DNA from: Mycobacterium sp. AZCC_0083
Lineage (GTDB): Bacteria; Actinomycetota; Actinomycetes; Mycobacteriales; Mycobacteriaceae
Direction: 5' to 3'
NCBI RefSeq assembly: GCF_014202335.1
Contig: NZ_JACHGP010000023.1
Coordinates: 58,395 to 122,394 of the forward strand
DNA: 64,000 nucleotides
A program made the position numbers and the translations under genes. The first letter of the stretch is position 1. Every line of letters starts with the position of its first letter. The notes beneath the pieces are model-generated. The model was not told where the DNA came from. It saw only the letters and a list, made by a program, of their open reading frames with translations, and did no database searches. Below are positions 51,418 through 60,169 of the stretch, piece after piece.

Positions 51418-51703
51418 CACCGCTGACGGTCAATCGGTGATCGCGGGCCCCGTCTCCAACCTTTTTTCATCCCAAGGCAATTCACCAGGATCTAAACTCT
51501 TAGGTGAACAATTCATGTTGTTCGAAGTCGCGGTCACCCGCCACTGAGCAGGTCGACGATCACCGCTGCCTCCGCGCGGACGGCGGACGCCCGGGCGGAT
51601 TGCCCGCCGGCGTCCATCTGCTCAGCGGCCAGCAGTCGGTCGTCGACGTCGGTGCGCAGCAGCGTGCGGATCTCGGCGTCAGTCAGAACCCGCCGTGGCA
51701 CCT
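51418..51703. repeat. Segmental duplication, copy 2
   Basis: Matches 48681-48787 joined directly to 49141-49321. The haemophore promoter and first codons (ATGTTGTTC) are kept but the remaining 353 bp of that gene are deleted. This copy carries the complete YqeY-like gene. Confidence 0.85.
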
Positions 51704-51896
51704 CGGCCCTGCCGAGGCCTGCCACGCTGGCCGCGATGGCACCGGCGGCCGGGACGTCGACGTCGGGGGTCTCGGCGTTGTCGATGGCGCTCAGTGCTGA
51801 CCGCAGCGCCGACACCCGGATGGAGTCGCGGTCCTTGCGGGCGGCCATCAGTTGCGCCCGCAGCGTTTGGCGCCATTGTGCGGCAGGGTCTTCCAT
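51534..51896 (-). CDS. YqeY/GatB-domain-like protein
   Basis: A 120-residue helical protein resembling the GatB/YqeY family: WRQTLRAQLMAARKDRDSIR, VSALRSALSAIDNAETPDVD, LTDAEIRTLLRTDVDDRLLA and AEAAVIVDLLSGG. YqeY-like proteins share the tail domain of the amidotransferase GatB and have no firmly known role alone. The ATG at 51896 begins the homology. A truncated copy lies at 49152-49346. Confidence 0.8.
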   Translation of the reverse strand: MEDPAAQWRQTLRAQLMAARKDRDSIRVSALRSALSAIDNAETPDVDVPAAGAIAASVAGLGRAEVPRRVLTDAEIRTLLRTDVDDRLLAAEQMDAGGQSARASAVRAEAAVIVDLLSGG

Positions 51897-51938
51897 GCGG
51901 TTCACGGTAGCCACTGTCTGACGGCGGCTCGAGCGCAT

Positions 51939-53522
51939 TTACGCCACTGCGAAGGACACCGTGTGCCAGCCGGTGGCGCCGTCGGGGATGACGTCGGCTT
52001 GTTGCGACGTCTGCACCGCACCGGAGTTGTCGGTCGTCCGCACGGCGATCTGGTGCGATCCCGTGACGTTGGCCTGCCAATCGAAGCTCCACAGCCGCCA
52101 GGTGTCATCGGAGTAGCCGGCACCCAGCTGCGCGGGTTGCCATGGGCCGTCGTCGATCTGGACTTCAACGGCCTTCACGCCGCGCGGCTGTGCCCACGCC
52201 ACGCCACCGAACCGCACCTGGCCGCGCGGGACGTCCGCGCCGCTGCGCGGGACGTCGATGCGCGACTCCGTCTTGATCGGACCCCGGGGAGACCAACCGA
52301 GCCGTGTCCAGTAGGCCTCGGCCCGATCGAACCGGGTCACCTCGAGGTCGACGATCCACTTGGTCGCCGAGACGTAGCCGTACAGCCCGGGCACCACCAG
52401 ACGCGCCGGGTAGCCGTGCTCGACTGGAAGGGGCTGGCCGTTCATCGTGATCGCCAGCAGTGAGTCGCGGTCGTCGGTGAGCGCCTCAACGGGGGTTCCC
52501 GCGGTGAATCCGTCGGTGGACGTGGACATCACCATGTCGGCGTCGGGGTGAATGCCCGCCGCCGCCAACAGATCCCGCACGCGGTACCCGGTCCACACCG
52601 CGTTCGAGACGAGGTCGCCGCCAACCGGGTTGGACACGCAGGTGAGCGTCACCATCTTCTCGACGAGATCGAACTTCGCCAGATCGTCGAAGCGGTAGGT
52701 GATCTCCCGGTCGACCATGCCGTGGATCTTCAGCTGCCACTCGTTGCGACTGAGCTGCGGCACGCTCAACGCGGTGTCGATCCGGTAGAAGTCCGCGTTG
52801 GCGGTGACGAAACTGGGCAGGGCGACCCCGTCGGGCTGGACGTTCGCAGGGACCGGCCGGATGGGGTCCTTGATCGGCGGTGGCTTGAACGCCTCGCGGT
52901 CGCCCGATACCGAATGGATGTTGCGCGACAGCACCGCGCCCAACACACCGGACAGCACGCCGGCGCCGACGAAGCCCATCGCCGCCAGCGACAGCCGGCG
53001 GCCGGGATTGGCTGGCCGATCGGATGTTTCGCCGTCATCCGATCGGGGTGGCACCACGTCGCCGTCGGTGAACCGTTCCGACGTCAAGAACCGCAGGACC
53101 ACGATGCCGCACGCCGCCCCGATCAGGGTGGGCACGACGTCGAACACCGATGCGCCCGCGCGGCTCAGCACGGCTGCCGAGCCCGCCAGCGCGGCCAGCA
53201 CGATGGCGACGCTGCCGACCGGAATGCGCGACCGCTCCCACTGCGCGGCCACTGCGGCAACCGTGCCGATCACGATGAGCACCATCGCCGACAGGAACAA
53301 CTTGTCGGCGGTGCCGAACGTCTGGATCGCCCACTCCTTGACCGGACCCGGCGTCAGGTCGATCACCGACGAGCCGACAGCGGTGCGGGCATCGGCACTC
53401 GAACCGAATGGCACCGCGACCAGGGCGCTGACGCCGAGGGCGATCGCTGCGGCGGCGAGACCGGTGAGCGGAGAGCTACGCGACGTGGCCGTCGGCGGGG
53501 GAGTGCGCGCGGTAACCGCCAT
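51939..53522 (-). CDS. Membrane-anchored molybdopterin oxidoreductase (sulfite oxidase-like)
   Basis: A 527-residue protein with about four to five N-terminal transmembrane helices (about 20-145, plus one near 178-198) and an extracytoplasmic molybdopterin-binding domain of the sulfite oxidase/YedY family (about 230-420). The molybdenum-ligating Cys295 lies in LTCVSNPVGG. A C-terminal Ig-like dimerisation domain follows (VRFGGVAWAQPRGVKAVEVQ). The substrate is unknown. It ends 42 bp from the YqeY-like gene on the same strand. No dedicated haem partner gene is adjacent. Confidence 0.9.
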   Translation of the reverse strand: MAVTARTPPPTATSRSSPLTGLAAAAIALGVSALVAVPFGSSADARTAVGSSVIDLTPGPVKEWAIQTFGTADKLFLSAMVLIVIGTVAAVAAQWERSRIPVGSVAIVLAALAGSAAVLSRAGASVFDVVPTLIGAACGIVVLRFLTSERFTDGDVVPPRSDDGETSDRPANPGRRLSLAAMGFVGAGVLSGVLGAVLSRNIHSVSGDREAFKPPPIKDPIRPVPANVQPDGVALPSFVTANADFYRIDTALSVPQLSRNEWQLKIHGMVDREITYRFDDLAKFDLVEKMVTLTCVSNPVGGDLVSNAVWTGYRVRDLLAAAGIHPDADMVMSTSTDGFTAGTPVEALTDDRDSLLAITMNGQPLPVEHGYPARLVVPGLYGYVSATKWIVDLEVTRFDRAEAYWTRLGWSPRGPIKTESRIDVPRSGADVPRGQVRFGGVAWAQPRGVKAVEVQIDDGPWQPAQLGAGYSDDTWRLWSFDWQANVTGSHQIAVRTTDNSGAVQTSQQADVIPDGATGWHTVSFAVA

Positions 53523-53606
53523 AACGCCAAGGTACCGACTCGGAGCCCCGAAATCCTTACCGTAGGGTGACGTTACAGTTTGGCCTCAATATGGAAAGGG
53601 AGCTAG

Positions 53607-54374
53607 ATGGAGATCTCGGGGAAGAAGGCCATCGTCGTCGGCGGTGCCTCGGGCTTTGGCCGGGCCACCGCGGAGTCGCTCATTGCGCGTGGCGCGGACG
53701 TGGCGATTCTGGACCGGGCACAGTCGGACGGCAAGGACGTCGCATCGGCGATCGGTGCCGCGTTCCACGAGGTGGACATCACCGACTTCGCCGGAACCGA
53801 GACGGTGCTGCAGAACGCCATCGACGAGCTCGGTGGGCTGCACGTCATCGTGACGACCGCGGGCGGCGGCATCGCCGAACGCACCGTCAAGAAGGACGGC
53901 CCGCACGGCCTGGACTCCTTCCGCGCGACCATTGACCTCAACCTCATCGGCACCTTCAACATCAGCAGGCTGGCGGCGTGGCAGATGAGCAAGCAGGAGC
54001 CCGTCGACGACGACGCCGAAGAGCGCGGCGTCATCATCAACACGGCATCGATCGCCGCGTTCGAGGGTCAGATCGGGCAACTCGCGTACACCGCGTCGAA
54101 GGCCGCCATCGCGGGCATGTGCCTCACCATGGCGCGTGATCTCGGCAGCTTGGGTATCAGGGTGCTGGCCATCGCGCCGAGCCTGTTCGCCACCGGTCTC
54201 ACCAAGGGTATTCCCGATGAGTTCGCCGCGGCGCTCACCAAGGACGCCGCGTTCCCGAAGCGGCTCGGCAAGCCCGAGGAGTACGCGAAGCTGGCGCTCG
54301 CGATCGTCGACAACCCGATGCTCAACGGCCAGTGCCTTCGCCTCGATGCCGGCCAGCGTTTCGCCCCCAAGTAA
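53607..54374 (+). CDS. Short-chain dehydrogenase (HSD10-like 3-hydroxyacyl-CoA dehydrogenase)
   Basis: A 255-residue SDR. Cofactor motif GGASGFGRA at 12-20, TTAGGG at 83-88, and catalytic Ser148-Tyr161-Lys165 in INTASIAAFEGQIGQLAYTA. The FEGQIGQ.AY.ASK block is typical of type-2 3-hydroxyacyl-CoA dehydrogenases. RBS AAAGGGAG precedes the ATG. It is separated from the pyruvate oxidase gene by 74 bp on the same strand. Confidence 0.88.
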   Translation: MEISGKKAIVVGGASGFGRATAESLIARGADVAILDRAQSDGKDVASAIGAAFHEVDITDFAGTETVLQNAIDELGGLHVIVTTAGGGIAERTVKKDGPHGLDSFRATIDLNLIGTFNISRLAAWQMSKQEPVDDDAEERGVIINTASIAAFEGQIGQLAYTASKAAIAGMCLTMARDLGSLGIRVLAIAPSLFATGLTKGIPDEFAAALTKDAAFPKRLGKPEEYAKLALAIVDNPMLNGQCLRLDAGQRFAPK

Positions 54375-54448
54375 TAGAGTGATTTCGGCACACTGAGTCG
54401 CGCTCAGCGCTACCCAGCGTGCACAAATCGCTGACTCGGGAGGCGCTC

Positions 54449-56185
54449 GTGGCGACCGTTGCAAGCAAACTCATCGCGGCGTTGGCGCGCAACGGTGTTC
54501 GCCGCGTCTACGGACTGCCCGGCGACAGCCTCAACGGGTTCACCGATGCCATCCGGCGATCGGGTGACATCACCTGGGAGCACGTCCGGCACGAGGAGAC
54601 GGCGGCGTTCGCCGCGGCCGCCGACGCCGCACTGACCGGTGAGCTCGCGGTGTGCGCGGGCAGCTGCGGTCCCGGCAACCTGCACCTGATCAACGGACTG
54701 TTCGACGCCAACCGCAGCCGGGTGCCGGTGCTCGCGATCGCGGCGCACATCCCGCGCAGCGAGATCGGGTCGGAGTACTTCCAGGAAACGCATCCCCAAG
54801 ACCTGTTCGGTGAGTGCAGCGTCTACTGCGAACTGGTCAGCACCCCGGAAATGGCGCCGCGTATCTTCGAGATGGCGATGCGGGCCGCGGTGGAGGAGAA
54901 CGGCGTCGCCGTCGTGGTCGTGCCAGGCGAGATCTTCCTCGCGGCGGCCAGCGAATCCGATTGGCTGACAAGGCCCATCGAGCCCACCCGGTCGGTGATG
55001 CGGCCCGACGACGCGTCGCTTCGGCAGGCCGCGGACCTGCTCAACGTCGGCGACAACGTCACCATCCTCGGCGGCGCGGGAGTGGCCGGTGCCCACGATG
55101 CACTGGTCCGGCTGGCGGGCACGCTGAACGCACCGATCGTGCATGCGCTGCGAGGCAAGGAGTTCATCGAGTACGACAATCCGTTCGACGTCGGGATGAC
55201 CGGGCTGCTGGGATTCGCGTCCGGGTACAAGGCCATCAAGGAGGCCGACGTCCTGCTGATGCTCGGCACCGACTTCCCCTACCAGCAGTTCTATCCCGAT
55301 CACGCGCGGGTCATTCAGGTCGACGTCCGAGGGCGCAACCTGGGCAGGCGCACCCCGATCGACCTCGGCCTGCGCGGAACGGTGGCCGACACGCTGGCCG
55401 CGCTGCAGCCGCTCCTGGTCCAGAAGGATTCCCGTGCTCACCTCGACCGTTCGCTGCAGCACTACCGCAAGACGCGCAAGTCGATGGACGCGTTGGCGGT
55501 CAACGACCGCGACCGCACCCCGATCCGCCCCGAATACCTTGCCGGACTTGCCGACCGGCTGGCCGCCGACGACGCGGTGTTCACCGTCGACGTCGGTTCA
55601 CCAGTCGTCTGGGCCGCGCGCTACCTGACCATGAACGGCAAACGCAGGATCGTCGGCTCGTTCAACCACGGCACCATGGCCTGCGCGCTGCCACATGCGA
55701 TCGGCGCGCAGACGGCCTTCCCGCACCGCCAGGTGGTCGCCCTTGCCGGCGACGGCGGCCTGACCATGCTCTTCGGCGAGCTCATCACGCTGATCCAGAA
55801 CCGGCTACCGGTCAAGGTGATCGTCTTCAACAACTCGTCGTTGAACTTCGTCGAACTGGAGATGAAGGCGGCCGGCATCGTCACCTTCGGCACCGACCTG
55901 GCCAATCCGGACTTTGCCGCGGTTGCACAGGCTATGGGCGTTTTCGGGAAACGGGTGGAGCATCCCGCCGAACTGGAGCAGGCGCTATCCGATGCCTTCG
56001 CATACGACGGCCCCGCGGTCGTCGACGTCGTCACGGCACGCCAGGAGCTCTCGATCCCGCCCTCCATCACCGCTGAGCAGGCCAAGGGCTTCTCGCTCTA
56101 CGCGATTCGGACCATCATGGCCGGCCGCGCCGACGAGCTGCTCGACCTGGTCACCACCAACGTGTCGCGTCGTCTCCTGGATTGA
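54449..56185 (+). CDS. Pyruvate oxidase/dehydrogenase (quinone), PoxB-type
   Basis: A 578-residue ThDP/FAD enzyme converting pyruvate to acetate and CO2 with electrons passed to quinone. The PYR domain has GLPGDSLNGF, catalytic Glu in HVRHEETAAF and AGSCGPGNLHLINGLFD; the FAD domain follows; the PP domain has GDGGLTMLFGEL. The C-terminal end (SLYAIRTIMAGRADELLDLV) is close to the membrane-activation region of E. coli PoxB. The GTG at 54449 is preferred over 54419 because of the RBS GGGAGG (54438-54443) and the homology start ATVASKLIAAL. Confidence 0.92.
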   Translation: MATVASKLIAALARNGVRRVYGLPGDSLNGFTDAIRRSGDITWEHVRHEETAAFAAAADAALTGELAVCAGSCGPGNLHLINGLFDANRSRVPVLAIAAHIPRSEIGSEYFQETHPQDLFGECSVYCELVSTPEMAPRIFEMAMRAAVEENGVAVVVVPGEIFLAAASESDWLTRPIEPTRSVMRPDDASLRQAADLLNVGDNVTILGGAGVAGAHDALVRLAGTLNAPIVHALRGKEFIEYDNPFDVGMTGLLGFASGYKAIKEADVLLMLGTDFPYQQFYPDHARVIQVDVRGRNLGRRTPIDLGLRGTVADTLAALQPLLVQKDSRAHLDRSLQHYRKTRKSMDALAVNDRDRTPIRPEYLAGLADRLAADDAVFTVDVGSPVVWAARYLTMNGKRRIVGSFNHGTMACALPHAIGAQTAFPHRQVVALAGDGGLTMLFGELITLIQNRLPVKVIVFNNSSLNFVELEMKAAGIVTFGTDLANPDFAAVAQAMGVFGKRVEHPAELEQALSDAFAYDGPAVVDVVTARQELSIPPSITAEQAKGFSLYAIRTIMAGRADELLDLVTTNVSRRLLD

Positions 56186-56242
56186 CAGCGCGTGTTGGGT
56201 ACTTCCCAAGCCAATTCCCAGCATGCCCGCTAATGTTTGCCC

Positions 56243-57604
56243 ATGATCAAGTGCGTCCTCGCGTTTCTTTCTGCCGTCTTGCTCCTGGTCGGCTGCGGTG
56301 GCCCCAAGCCGGAGATACCCAAGCAGCCCGAGAACAAGAAGCCGGACATCAGCGGCATCAAGATCGAGGGAGACGCATCCGCCCCGGTCAACAAGCTGGC
56401 CATCGACGCCATCGCCGATCTGCAGGTGTACTGGGCCGATGAGTTCCCCAAGCTCTACGGCGAGGACTACAAGCCCGTCAAGGGCGGCCTGTACGCCCTG
56501 ACTCCGGACTCGGAGTCCGGCCCCGAATGCGCGTCGAACTACGGCGACGTCGCAGGCAACGCGTTCTACTGCAAGCTCGACGACTCGGTGGCCTGGGATG
56601 CCGACGGGTTGCTGCCCGAGCTGCAGTCGAAGTACGGGGACTTCGTCATCCCCGTGGTCCTCGCGCACGAGTGGGGGCACGCCATGCAGCAGCGGTCCGG
56701 GTACTTCGACGAGAACAAGCTGACGGTCAGCTCGGAACTGCAGGCCGACTGCTTCGCAGGCGGGTGGTCCCGGCATGCCCAGGACGATGGCGTGTTCGAG
56801 GTGTCGAGCGGCGATCTCGACAGCGCACTGGCCGGCATCCTCGACCTGAGGGACACCCCAGGAACGAACGCCCAGGACTCGTCGGCCCATGGCAGCGGCT
56901 TCGACCGGGTCAGTGCCTTCCAAGACGGTTACGACAACGGCGCGGAGAAGTGCAAGGGGTACAAGGACGGCGAGCCCATGGTGCTCGAGTTGCCGTTCAA
57001 CGACGAGGAGGACGCGGCGAACGAGGGCAATGCGCCGTACGACTCCATCGTCAACGGCGTGCCCTACGACTTGGAGGACTACTGGACCCAGGTGTACCCG
57101 GAGGTGGCCGAGGGGAAGCAGTGGCCGCCGATGAAGGGCCTTGAGGCGTTCAACCCCAACGACCCGCCGATGTGCGGCAACCAGTCGGCCGAGGGTTACG
57201 TGCTGTTCTATTGCGTGCCAGACGATTACGTCGGGTGGGACAACGTCAAGACCATGCCCGAGGTGTACCGGCAGGGCGGCGACTACGCCGTCGCCACGCT
57301 GCTCGCCACGCAGTACGGCCTTGCGGCGCTGAGCCGGCTTGGGGACGACTCTGACGAGAAGACCTCCACCCTGCGCGGTGACTGCCTGGCCGGCGCGTAC
57401 ACCGCGAGCGTCATCCTCTACAACCGCGAAGCCACCAGCACCTACCACATCTCGCCGGGCGACTTGGACGAGGGAATCAAGGCGCTGCTGCTGTTCCGCG
57501 GCGCAGGTGACGTGGAACGGCAGGGGGCCGGATTCGACCGCACTCGGGCCTTCCGGGAGGGCGTCATCAACGGCGCACAACCCTGCCTCGAGTACCAGGC
57601 GTAA
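56243..57604 (+). CDS. Lipoprotein zinc metallopeptidase with duplicated, inactive second domain
   Basis: A 453-residue lipoprotein: signal peptide with lipobox LVGC (Cys18). The N-terminal neutral zinc metallopeptidase-like domain (about 50-250) has HEWGH at 142-146 and a downstream acidic helix SSELQADCFAGG. The second half (about 255-453) repeats the same order (DLEDYWTQVYPEV, FYCVPDDYVGWD, LRGDCLAGAYTA, GAGFDRTRAFREGVINGAQP). The HExxH position there reads TQYGLAALSR, so it cannot bind zinc that way. Probably anchored outside the membrane; the second half may be a regulatory or structural pseudo-enzyme domain. Confidence 0.87.
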   Translation: MIKCVLAFLSAVLLLVGCGGPKPEIPKQPENKKPDISGIKIEGDASAPVNKLAIDAIADLQVYWADEFPKLYGEDYKPVKGGLYALTPDSESGPECASNYGDVAGNAFYCKLDDSVAWDADGLLPELQSKYGDFVIPVVLAHEWGHAMQQRSGYFDENKLTVSSELQADCFAGGWSRHAQDDGVFEVSSGDLDSALAGILDLRDTPGTNAQDSSAHGSGFDRVSAFQDGYDNGAEKCKGYKDGEPMVLELPFNDEEDAANEGNAPYDSIVNGVPYDLEDYWTQVYPEVAEGKQWPPMKGLEAFNPNDPPMCGNQSAEGYVLFYCVPDDYVGWDNVKTMPEVYRQGGDYAVATLLATQYGLAALSRLGDDSDEKTSTLRGDCLAGAYTASVILYNREATSTYHISPGDLDEGIKALLLFRGAGDVERQGAGFDRTRAFREGVINGAQPCLEYQA

Positions 57605-57609
57605 GGGCC

Positions 57610-58527
57610 TCAGCCGAGAAGCTCGGCCAGCGCCGCGTCGAGGGTGGCGAATTGATACGCGAAGCCTCTCTCGCGCAATACCTTCGACGTGGCGTAGCGG
57701 CCGGTCAGGCCCAGTGCGGGGTCGGAGCGCAGCACCACGGCGCCGATCCTCAGTAGCGCGGCCGTGGTCGGCGGCGCAGGCGGCCGGTGCAGGTGGCGGC
57801 GCAGGGCGGCCATCAGGTCGGCGTTGCGGACCGGGTGATCCGTCGCGGCGACCAGGATGCCCGAGGGGATCGAGATGCCGTCCTCGAGGCCGAGGCAGGC
57901 ACGGACGATGGTCAGCCAGTCGCTGAGGTGGATCCACGAAACCCATTGCCGGCCATCACCTATCCGACCACCCAGCCCCGCCTTCGTCAGGCCGACGAGG
58001 CGGCGCAGCACGGGGGAGTCGCGATCCAGCACGATCGACGTACGAATGATCACGCCGTGCTCGGTGTTGGCGCCTGCGAAGGCCGCCTCCCACGGCTGCG
58101 CCACGCCCGTCATCTGAGGCAAGCCGACGGGTAACGGGGTCGACTCGTCGCACCGCGTCTCGCCGGCGTCCGACCAGATCGCCGTGGTGCTGGCCTGGAT
58201 CCAGTGCCGCACAGGCTGTTCCAGTTGCTGGCTGGCTTGCACAAGCGCACTGGTGGGTTCGACGCGGCTGCGCCGCAGTTCTGCGACGTTGGCAGGGGTG
58301 GGTCTGCAGTCGACGAGCTTGCCCGCCAGGTTGATCACCGCGGTGTCGGGCCCCTCGAGCTCGGCGGCCCAGTCACCGACCGTTCGTCCGTCCCAGAGCA
58401 CTTGGCGGACAGCCGAACTCGCGTCGGGCCGCCGGGCCAACACCACCACCTGGTGGCCGCGGGCGCTCAGGTCTGCCGAGATCCGTCTGCCAAGTGAGCC
58501 GCTGCCTCCCGCGATGACGACCTTCAC
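57610..58527 (-). CDS. TIGR01777-type NAD-dependent epimerase (SDR39U1/YfcH-like)
   Basis: A 305-residue extended SDR of the TIGR01777 family. NAD motif GGSGSLGRR at 7-15, VINLAGKLVDCR, QASTTAIWSD, IIRTSIVLDRDSPVLRR, GRQWVSWIHLSDWL and a C-terminal DUF1731-like tail (ALLRIGAVVLRSDPALGLTG, RYATSKVLRERGF). The physiological substrate is unknown. It ends 5 bp from the metallopeptidase stop (convergent) and lies 3 bp downstream of the HxlR-type gene, suggesting an operon with it. Confidence 0.88.
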   Translation of the reverse strand: MKVVIAGGSGSLGRRISADLSARGHQVVVLARRPDASSAVRQVLWDGRTVGDWAAELEGPDTAVINLAGKLVDCRPTPANVAELRRSRVEPTSALVQASQQLEQPVRHWIQASTTAIWSDAGETRCDESTPLPVGLPQMTGVAQPWEAAFAGANTEHGVIIRTSIVLDRDSPVLRRLVGLTKAGLGGRIGDGRQWVSWIHLSDWLTIVRACLGLEDGISIPSGILVAATDHPVRNADLMAALRRHLHRPPAPPTTAALLRIGAVVLRSDPALGLTGRYATSKVLRERGFAYQFATLDAALAELLG

Positions 58528-58530
58528 CAG

Positions 58531-59205
58531 TCAGGCCGGCCGAGCGACGGCGGCCTTGGAGCCCTGCCCGATCCACGACGGGATCGCGCGGCGCACGTCG
58601 GTGGGCCCGGACACTGCGGCGCTGCCATCGAGTAGCGCGTGCGACCAGCCGACGTCCCCCCGCCAGATCCGGGTCAGTGTCATCAGGCTGGTCTCCACGG
58701 TGCCCACCACGTCGTAACCGGGGTCGAAGTCGCAGACGTCGGCTTCGCCGTCGGCGACCACCAGCCACCATCGCGACGCCTTCGACGCCACCCCGTCGAG
58801 CCGGAACGCGACCGTGGTGCGCGACCGCGGCCAGGCGTCGATCGGGATGGTGCGGTGAATGTCCCACATCAGCAGGTGCGGGTCGAGGTCCTCCTCGCCG
58901 AGCTCGCCGATCCAGCGCGTGCCCCACGAGCCGAGCGCGTCGACGACGTCGAAGAGCTCCTGCCCGCACGGCGTCAGCGAGTACGTGGTGCGGCCGTCGA
59001 CCTCGGTGCGATCCACCACGCCGACGCGCGCCAGGGACTTCAGCCGCCGGGACAGTAGTGCAGGCGACATCTTGGGCACGCCACGTCGCAGTTCGTTGAA
59101 GTGCCTGCTGCCGAGCAGCAACTCCCGCACGACGAGCAGCGTCCAGCGTTCGTCGAGCACCTCCATCGCCTTGGCGACAGGACAGAATTGGCCGTATCCG
59201 GACAT
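58531..59205 (-). CDS. HxlR-type regulator with C-terminal sterol-carrier-like domain
   Basis: A 224-residue protein. The N-terminal HxlR/MarR-like winged helix (CPVAKAMEVLDERWTLLVVR, FNELRRGVPKMSPALLSRRL, TPCGQELFDVVDALGSWGTR) is followed by an SCP2-like C-terminal domain (about 130-215) that may bind a ligand. The ATG at 59205 has RBS GGAGG 9 bp upstream. It is divergent from the methyltransferase; the intergenic region has two CAGTACAGAT repeats that are good operator candidates. Confidence 0.88.
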   Translation of the reverse strand: MSGYGQFCPVAKAMEVLDERWTLLVVRELLLGSRHFNELRRGVPKMSPALLSRRLKSLARVGVVDRTEVDGRTTYSLTPCGQELFDVVDALGSWGTRWIGELGEEDLDPHLLMWDIHRTIPIDAWPRSRTTVAFRLDGVASKASRWWLVVADGEADVCDFDPGYDVVGTVETSLMTLTRIWRGDVGWSHALLDGSAAVSGPTDVRRAIPSWIGQGSKAAVARPA

Positions 59206-59231
59206 GTGCACACCTCCGAGCGTCAAGTGGG

Positions 59232-59268
59232 CAGTACAGATATGGAACCAGTGTCAGTACAGATCTGT
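59232..59268. promoter_or_regulatory. Candidate HxlR operator: repeated CAGTACAGAT
   Basis: CAGTACAGAT at 59232-59241 and 59255-59264, 23 bp apart. The second copy extends into the palindrome ACAGATCTGT (59259-59268). It lies between the divergent HxlR and methyltransferase genes. Confidence 0.55.
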
Positions 59269-59329
59269 AACTAGATCCGCACGATCGGCGACGGGACGAT
59301 GTTCGTACCCAGCAAGGAGGACGTCGATC

Positions 59330-60157
59330 ATGAGCAATCCAACCGTAGCCGTCGACCACAGCCAGGTGGCGGCCAAGCATCGCGCGATGTGGGCGTCGGG
59401 CGACTACGCGAAACTCGCTGCAGAACTCGTCTCGCCGCTTGGCCCCGTGCTGGTGCAGGCCACCGGCATAGCCGAGGGCGATCGTGTGCTCGACGTGGCC
59501 GCAGGCACCGGAAACGTGGCGATTCCCGCCGCGGAGACCGGTGCGAGCGTCGTCGCGAGCGATCTGGTCCCCGAACTGTTGGAGCAGGGGCGCCGAGTGG
59601 CCGCCGAGCGCGGCGTCGACCTCGAGTGGCGCGAAGCCAATGCCCATGAATTGCCGTTCGAGGACGGCGAATTCGACGTGGTGATGTCGTGCATCGGCGT
59701 GATGTTCGCGCCGTTCCATCAGCGCGCGGCCGACGAACTGGTTCGGGTGTGCAAACCGGGCGCCAGGCTCGGTTTGATCAGCTGGACGCCCGAGGGTCAC
59801 ATCGGGCAGCTGTGGGCGGCGATGAAGCCTTACGCCCCGCCACCCCCGCCGGGCGCGCAGCCGCCTCCGCTGTGGGGTCAAGAGGATCACGTCCGGGCGC
59901 TGCTCGGCGAACGCGTCATCGACGTCGTCACGGAGCGACGGATGCTGACCGTCGACCACTTCGCCGACGGCGTCGAGTTCCGTGACTACTTCAAGGCCCT
60001 CTACGGGCCGACGATCGCGGTGTACCGCAACGTCGAAGGCGATCCGGACCGCGTGGCCGCGCTCGACGCGGCCATCGCGGAGGTGGGCGACAGCGTGCTG
60101 AGTGCCTCGTCGACCATGGAATGGGAGTACCTGCTGCTGACCGCGCGCAAGGCCTGA
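59330..60157 (+). CDS. SAM-dependent methyltransferase (class I)
   Basis: A 275-residue methyltransferase of the UbiE/COQ5-like group. SAM motif I is VLDVAAGTGNVAIPAAETGA, the acidic end of strand 2 is SDLVPELLEQGRR, motif II-like FDVVMSCIGVMFAPF and motif III RVCKPGARLGLISW follow. RBS AAGGAGG at 59314-59320. Divergent from the HxlR regulator and 12 bp upstream of the phosphotransferase gene, so the two plus-strand genes are probably an HxlR-controlled operon. The substrate is unknown. Confidence 0.9.
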   Translation: MSNPTVAVDHSQVAAKHRAMWASGDYAKLAAELVSPLGPVLVQATGIAEGDRVLDVAAGTGNVAIPAAETGASVVASDLVPELLEQGRRVAAERGVDLEWREANAHELPFEDGEFDVVMSCIGVMFAPFHQRAADELVRVCKPGARLGLISWTPEGHIGQLWAAMKPYAPPPPPGAQPPPLWGQEDHVRALLGERVIDVVTERRMLTVDHFADGVEFRDYFKALYGPTIAVYRNVEGDPDRVAALDAAIAEVGDSVLSASSTMEWEYLLLTARKA

Positions 60158-60169
60158 CACGATGGCTGG

